From assembly GCA_029717555.1 (NCBI GenBank), contig JAMDHS010000003.1, forward strand, positions 62,001 to 126,000: DNA of 64,000 bases, in the 5' to 3' direction. Positions 62,088 to 64,000 of the stretch are shown one piece after another. Numbering within the stretch: the first letter of the stretch is position 1; every line of letters begins with the position of its first letter. The notes beneath the pieces are model-generated. The model saw only the letters and a list, made by a program, of their open reading frames with translations, made no database searches and had not been told where the DNA came from. Source of the DNA: Peribolospora baueri. Taxonomy: Eukaryota > Basidiomycota > Peribolosporomycetes > Peribolosporales > Peribolosporaceae. A program made the translations under genes and the position numbers.

Positions 62088-64000
62088 ATGCTCGACCATT
62101 TCTCCATATTCACCAGAGGCGGCATAGTCCTCTGGTCCCGCTCCTTCACCCCTTCGGCAGAGGTCAACAACCCCGTCAACGCCCTCGTTCGCCACGCGCT
62201 CATAGAGGAGAAAGGGGCAGACGGCAGGCTCGACACGGAGGGATACGCGATTCGGTGGACTTTCGCTAACGAGCTCGAGCTCATCTTTGTTGTGAGTGCT
62301 CCTTGGTCTTTCCGCCTCGTCCCAGTTTGGTCCGGGTGCCGCCAGTGCTAGCCCAGCGGGCTGGCCCGACTTGGAACCGTATTGCTGACGTGTTGTCCCC
62401 CTCCCCCGTCTCCTCCATATGTCGCACTTTTCGTCCTAATGCAGGCGGTTTATCAACGCATCCTTCAACTGACATACATCCCCGATCTTCTCGCCTCGGT
62501 CAAGGAGCTTTTCATAAACCTCTTCCAGCCATTCCTCACCACCCTTCTAGCATCCAGCTCCGGCAAGCTTCTACCCCATTCCTCAGCTGGAGGGGCGAAA
62601 GATGGCGTAAGGGTAATGTTCAGTAAGGGCGAGTTTGCCCAGGCGCTCAAGAGCTGGGAGGGTTTGTTTGATGACCTTCTGCGCAAGCTCGAGGTCGCAA
62701 GCGCTCAGATAAAGAAGAGGGGAAAGAGGCCTGTCGATGGAGTCAACGTGTCAGCTGGTCAGCCGCCTTATGCCGTCTCGTTGCCTACTCCTGGTGAGTG
62801 GGGATCTGCTCTTCTGGGAATGTATGCTCTTGGTGCTTGCGTGAGCTAAAATACGCTCGTGCCGGTTCGTCTGACGACCATATCCGCTCCCCACGTTTCC
62901 TTGACTTCTTGCCTTGATGGACCTTGCCTATTGTTACAAAGATCTTCCAGCTGCTCCAACGTCATCTTCCTCCGATGCCGCCGAAATAGCCCGAAACGTC
63001 GAGGCTCTCAAAAGCAGGCTTAAAGCCGGGGGTGGGCCTGGAGGGAGGAGGGGAAAGGGAGGGAAGGGAGCGGCGAGCGACGCGAGTCGTCCGGGAAGTG
63101 GTCATGGAAGCAGGTGAGTTCTGGTCTTTCGGGTCTCACCAGCAGAGGGTTTTACTCAGTCCCTGTTTCTCATGTCTTTGTCTTGAAAGCGGTTTGGATG
63201 GGGGGGGAAAGCGCAAGGCTGTTAAGGAGATGCGCAAGTGGGACGACTCGAAGGTGACGACGGCGGACATGGCCTCGCTTGACTTTAGCACCGGTGCCGG
63301 TTCGAGCAACGTCTCGACGCCTGAGGTGGAGAAGGAGGCGAGGGATCTGGAAGGGTTGGTTGACAAGCGAAGTTATGGTACTCGTTCGGGTAATGGTCTC
63401 TACGAGGTTGCCGACATAGAGGATGGAGGGGACGGTGATGACGACGACGACGACGGCGATACGGCCTCAACTGCACAGGGAGGTTTTCTTTCTCGCCTCA
63501 ACGGCGCTTCTTCTTCCAAGGCGACGCCCGCCAAATCGTCATCGGGAATCGGCGCCTTCTTGTCCCGCATCATGGGCTCCGCCACCACCCTCACAGCCGC
63601 GGACTTGGAACCAGCTTTGGCGGCGATGGAAGAGCACCTCATGCGCAAGAATGTGGCCAAGGACATTGCAGAAAAGATCTGCGACTCGGTGGCGAAGGGT
63701 CTCGTCGGCAGGGAGGTGTCTGGCTACGGGGCCACGAAGCGCGAAGTCCGCGCTGCGCTCGAGAAGAGCATAACGAGGATCCTCACTCCCAGGACGAGCA
63801 CCGATATCCTCCTCGAGATCGACCGCAAGCGCCGCTCCAGCGCGAACAAATCCGCTCTCGGGGCCACCGCTGACCCTTACACGATCGCGTTCGTAGGGGT
63901 CAACGGCGTGGGAAAGTCGACGAACCTGAGCAAGGTGTGCTTCTGGCTCCTCCAGAATGGCCACCGCGTGCTTATCGCCGCCTGCGACACCTTCCGCTCC
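62088..64000 (+). CDS. SRP101: signal recognition particle receptor alpha subunit (SR-alpha), partial at window edge
   Basis: This GTPase docks SRP-ribosome complexes at the ER. Exon 1 (62088-62291) begins MLDHFSIFTRGGIVLWSRSF, the SRX longin-like domain that binds SR-beta. Exon 2 from 62445 continues AVYQRILQLTYIPDLLASVK. A charged linker with basic and Gly-rich parts follows (about 62700-63500). The N domain then starts (ATTLTAADLEPALAAMEEHL; KNVAKDIAEKICDSVAKGL), and the G domain P-loop appears as TIAFVGVNGVGKSTNLSKV, then GHRVLIAACDTFRS at the window end. The remaining G domain lies outside. Full-length fungal SR-alpha is about 600-680 residues; most of the N-terminal two thirds is here. 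SRP54 is excluded by the SRX domain. Confidence 0.95.

Overview
The window is nuclear DNA of a filamentous or yeast-like basidiomycete fungus. It is GC-rich. The genes carry many short introns with GTGAGT/GTAAGT donors, and branch sites resembling CTGAC can be seen. The proteins carry long Ser/Pro/Gly-rich disordered stretches, and the set of families is fungal: a Chs7-type chitin synthase chaperone, an OPT transporter, Atg8, SSA-type Hsp70 and a Gea-type Sec7 protein. Placement below Basidiomycota (for example Pucciniomycotina versus Ustilaginomycotina) is not possible by eye. I see no rRNA, tRNA, CRISPR array, transposon or virus-derived element.

Layout, left to right: a small tail-anchored-like protein (-, 672-1397) is divergent from FACT subunit SPT16 (+, 1732-6332). 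Then come an ARF-GEF of the GBF1/Gea type (+, 6692-13701) and a secreted GH92 alpha-mannosidase (+, 14402-18213). These converge on an FG nucleoporin (-, 18913-23651), followed on the same strand by a CHS7 homologue (-, 24995-26655), a KpsF/GutQ-like SIS sugar isomerase (-, 28534-30332) and a CaM kinase (-, 31606-34387). An SSA-type HSP70 (+, 36567-38915) and a predicted small secreted protein (+, 39393-39874) follow. THOC5 (-, 40210-41290) and ATG8 (+, 41646-42533) form a head-to-head pair. Next are a glycine-rich predicted GPI protein (-, about 43497-44641), an oligopeptide transporter (-, 45723-49248), a very large HEAT-repeat PP4/PP2A-regulatory-type protein (-, 52446-59819), mitochondrial ribosomal protein mL54 (-, 61142-61859) and, head to head with it, the SRP receptor alpha subunit (+, 62088 to the window edge).

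These are mostly single-copy housekeeping genes of chromatin, mRNA export, secretion, protein quality control and the cell wall. I see no biosynthetic cluster or defence island. Several encoded functions meet in the secretory pathway (Gea, SRP receptor, Chs7, GH92, GPI protein), but their adjacency shows no operon-like logic.

Exon models for CaMK, HSP70, ATG8, THOC5, OPT, the nucleoporin, SIS, mL54 and the small secreted protein were worked out by hand, and each sums to a whole number of codons. They reveal the more unusual aspects of the window: repeated use of AAG 3' splice sites, 9-nt and 17-nt microexons, two stop-free introns of exactly 75 nt, and a terminal intron in ATG8 whose retention would remove the lipidation glycine. 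Other points of interest are the SIS isomerase with a large disordered insertion, the roughly 1,000-residue disordered extension on the HEAT protein, and apparent reading-frame breaks in the GPI protein.
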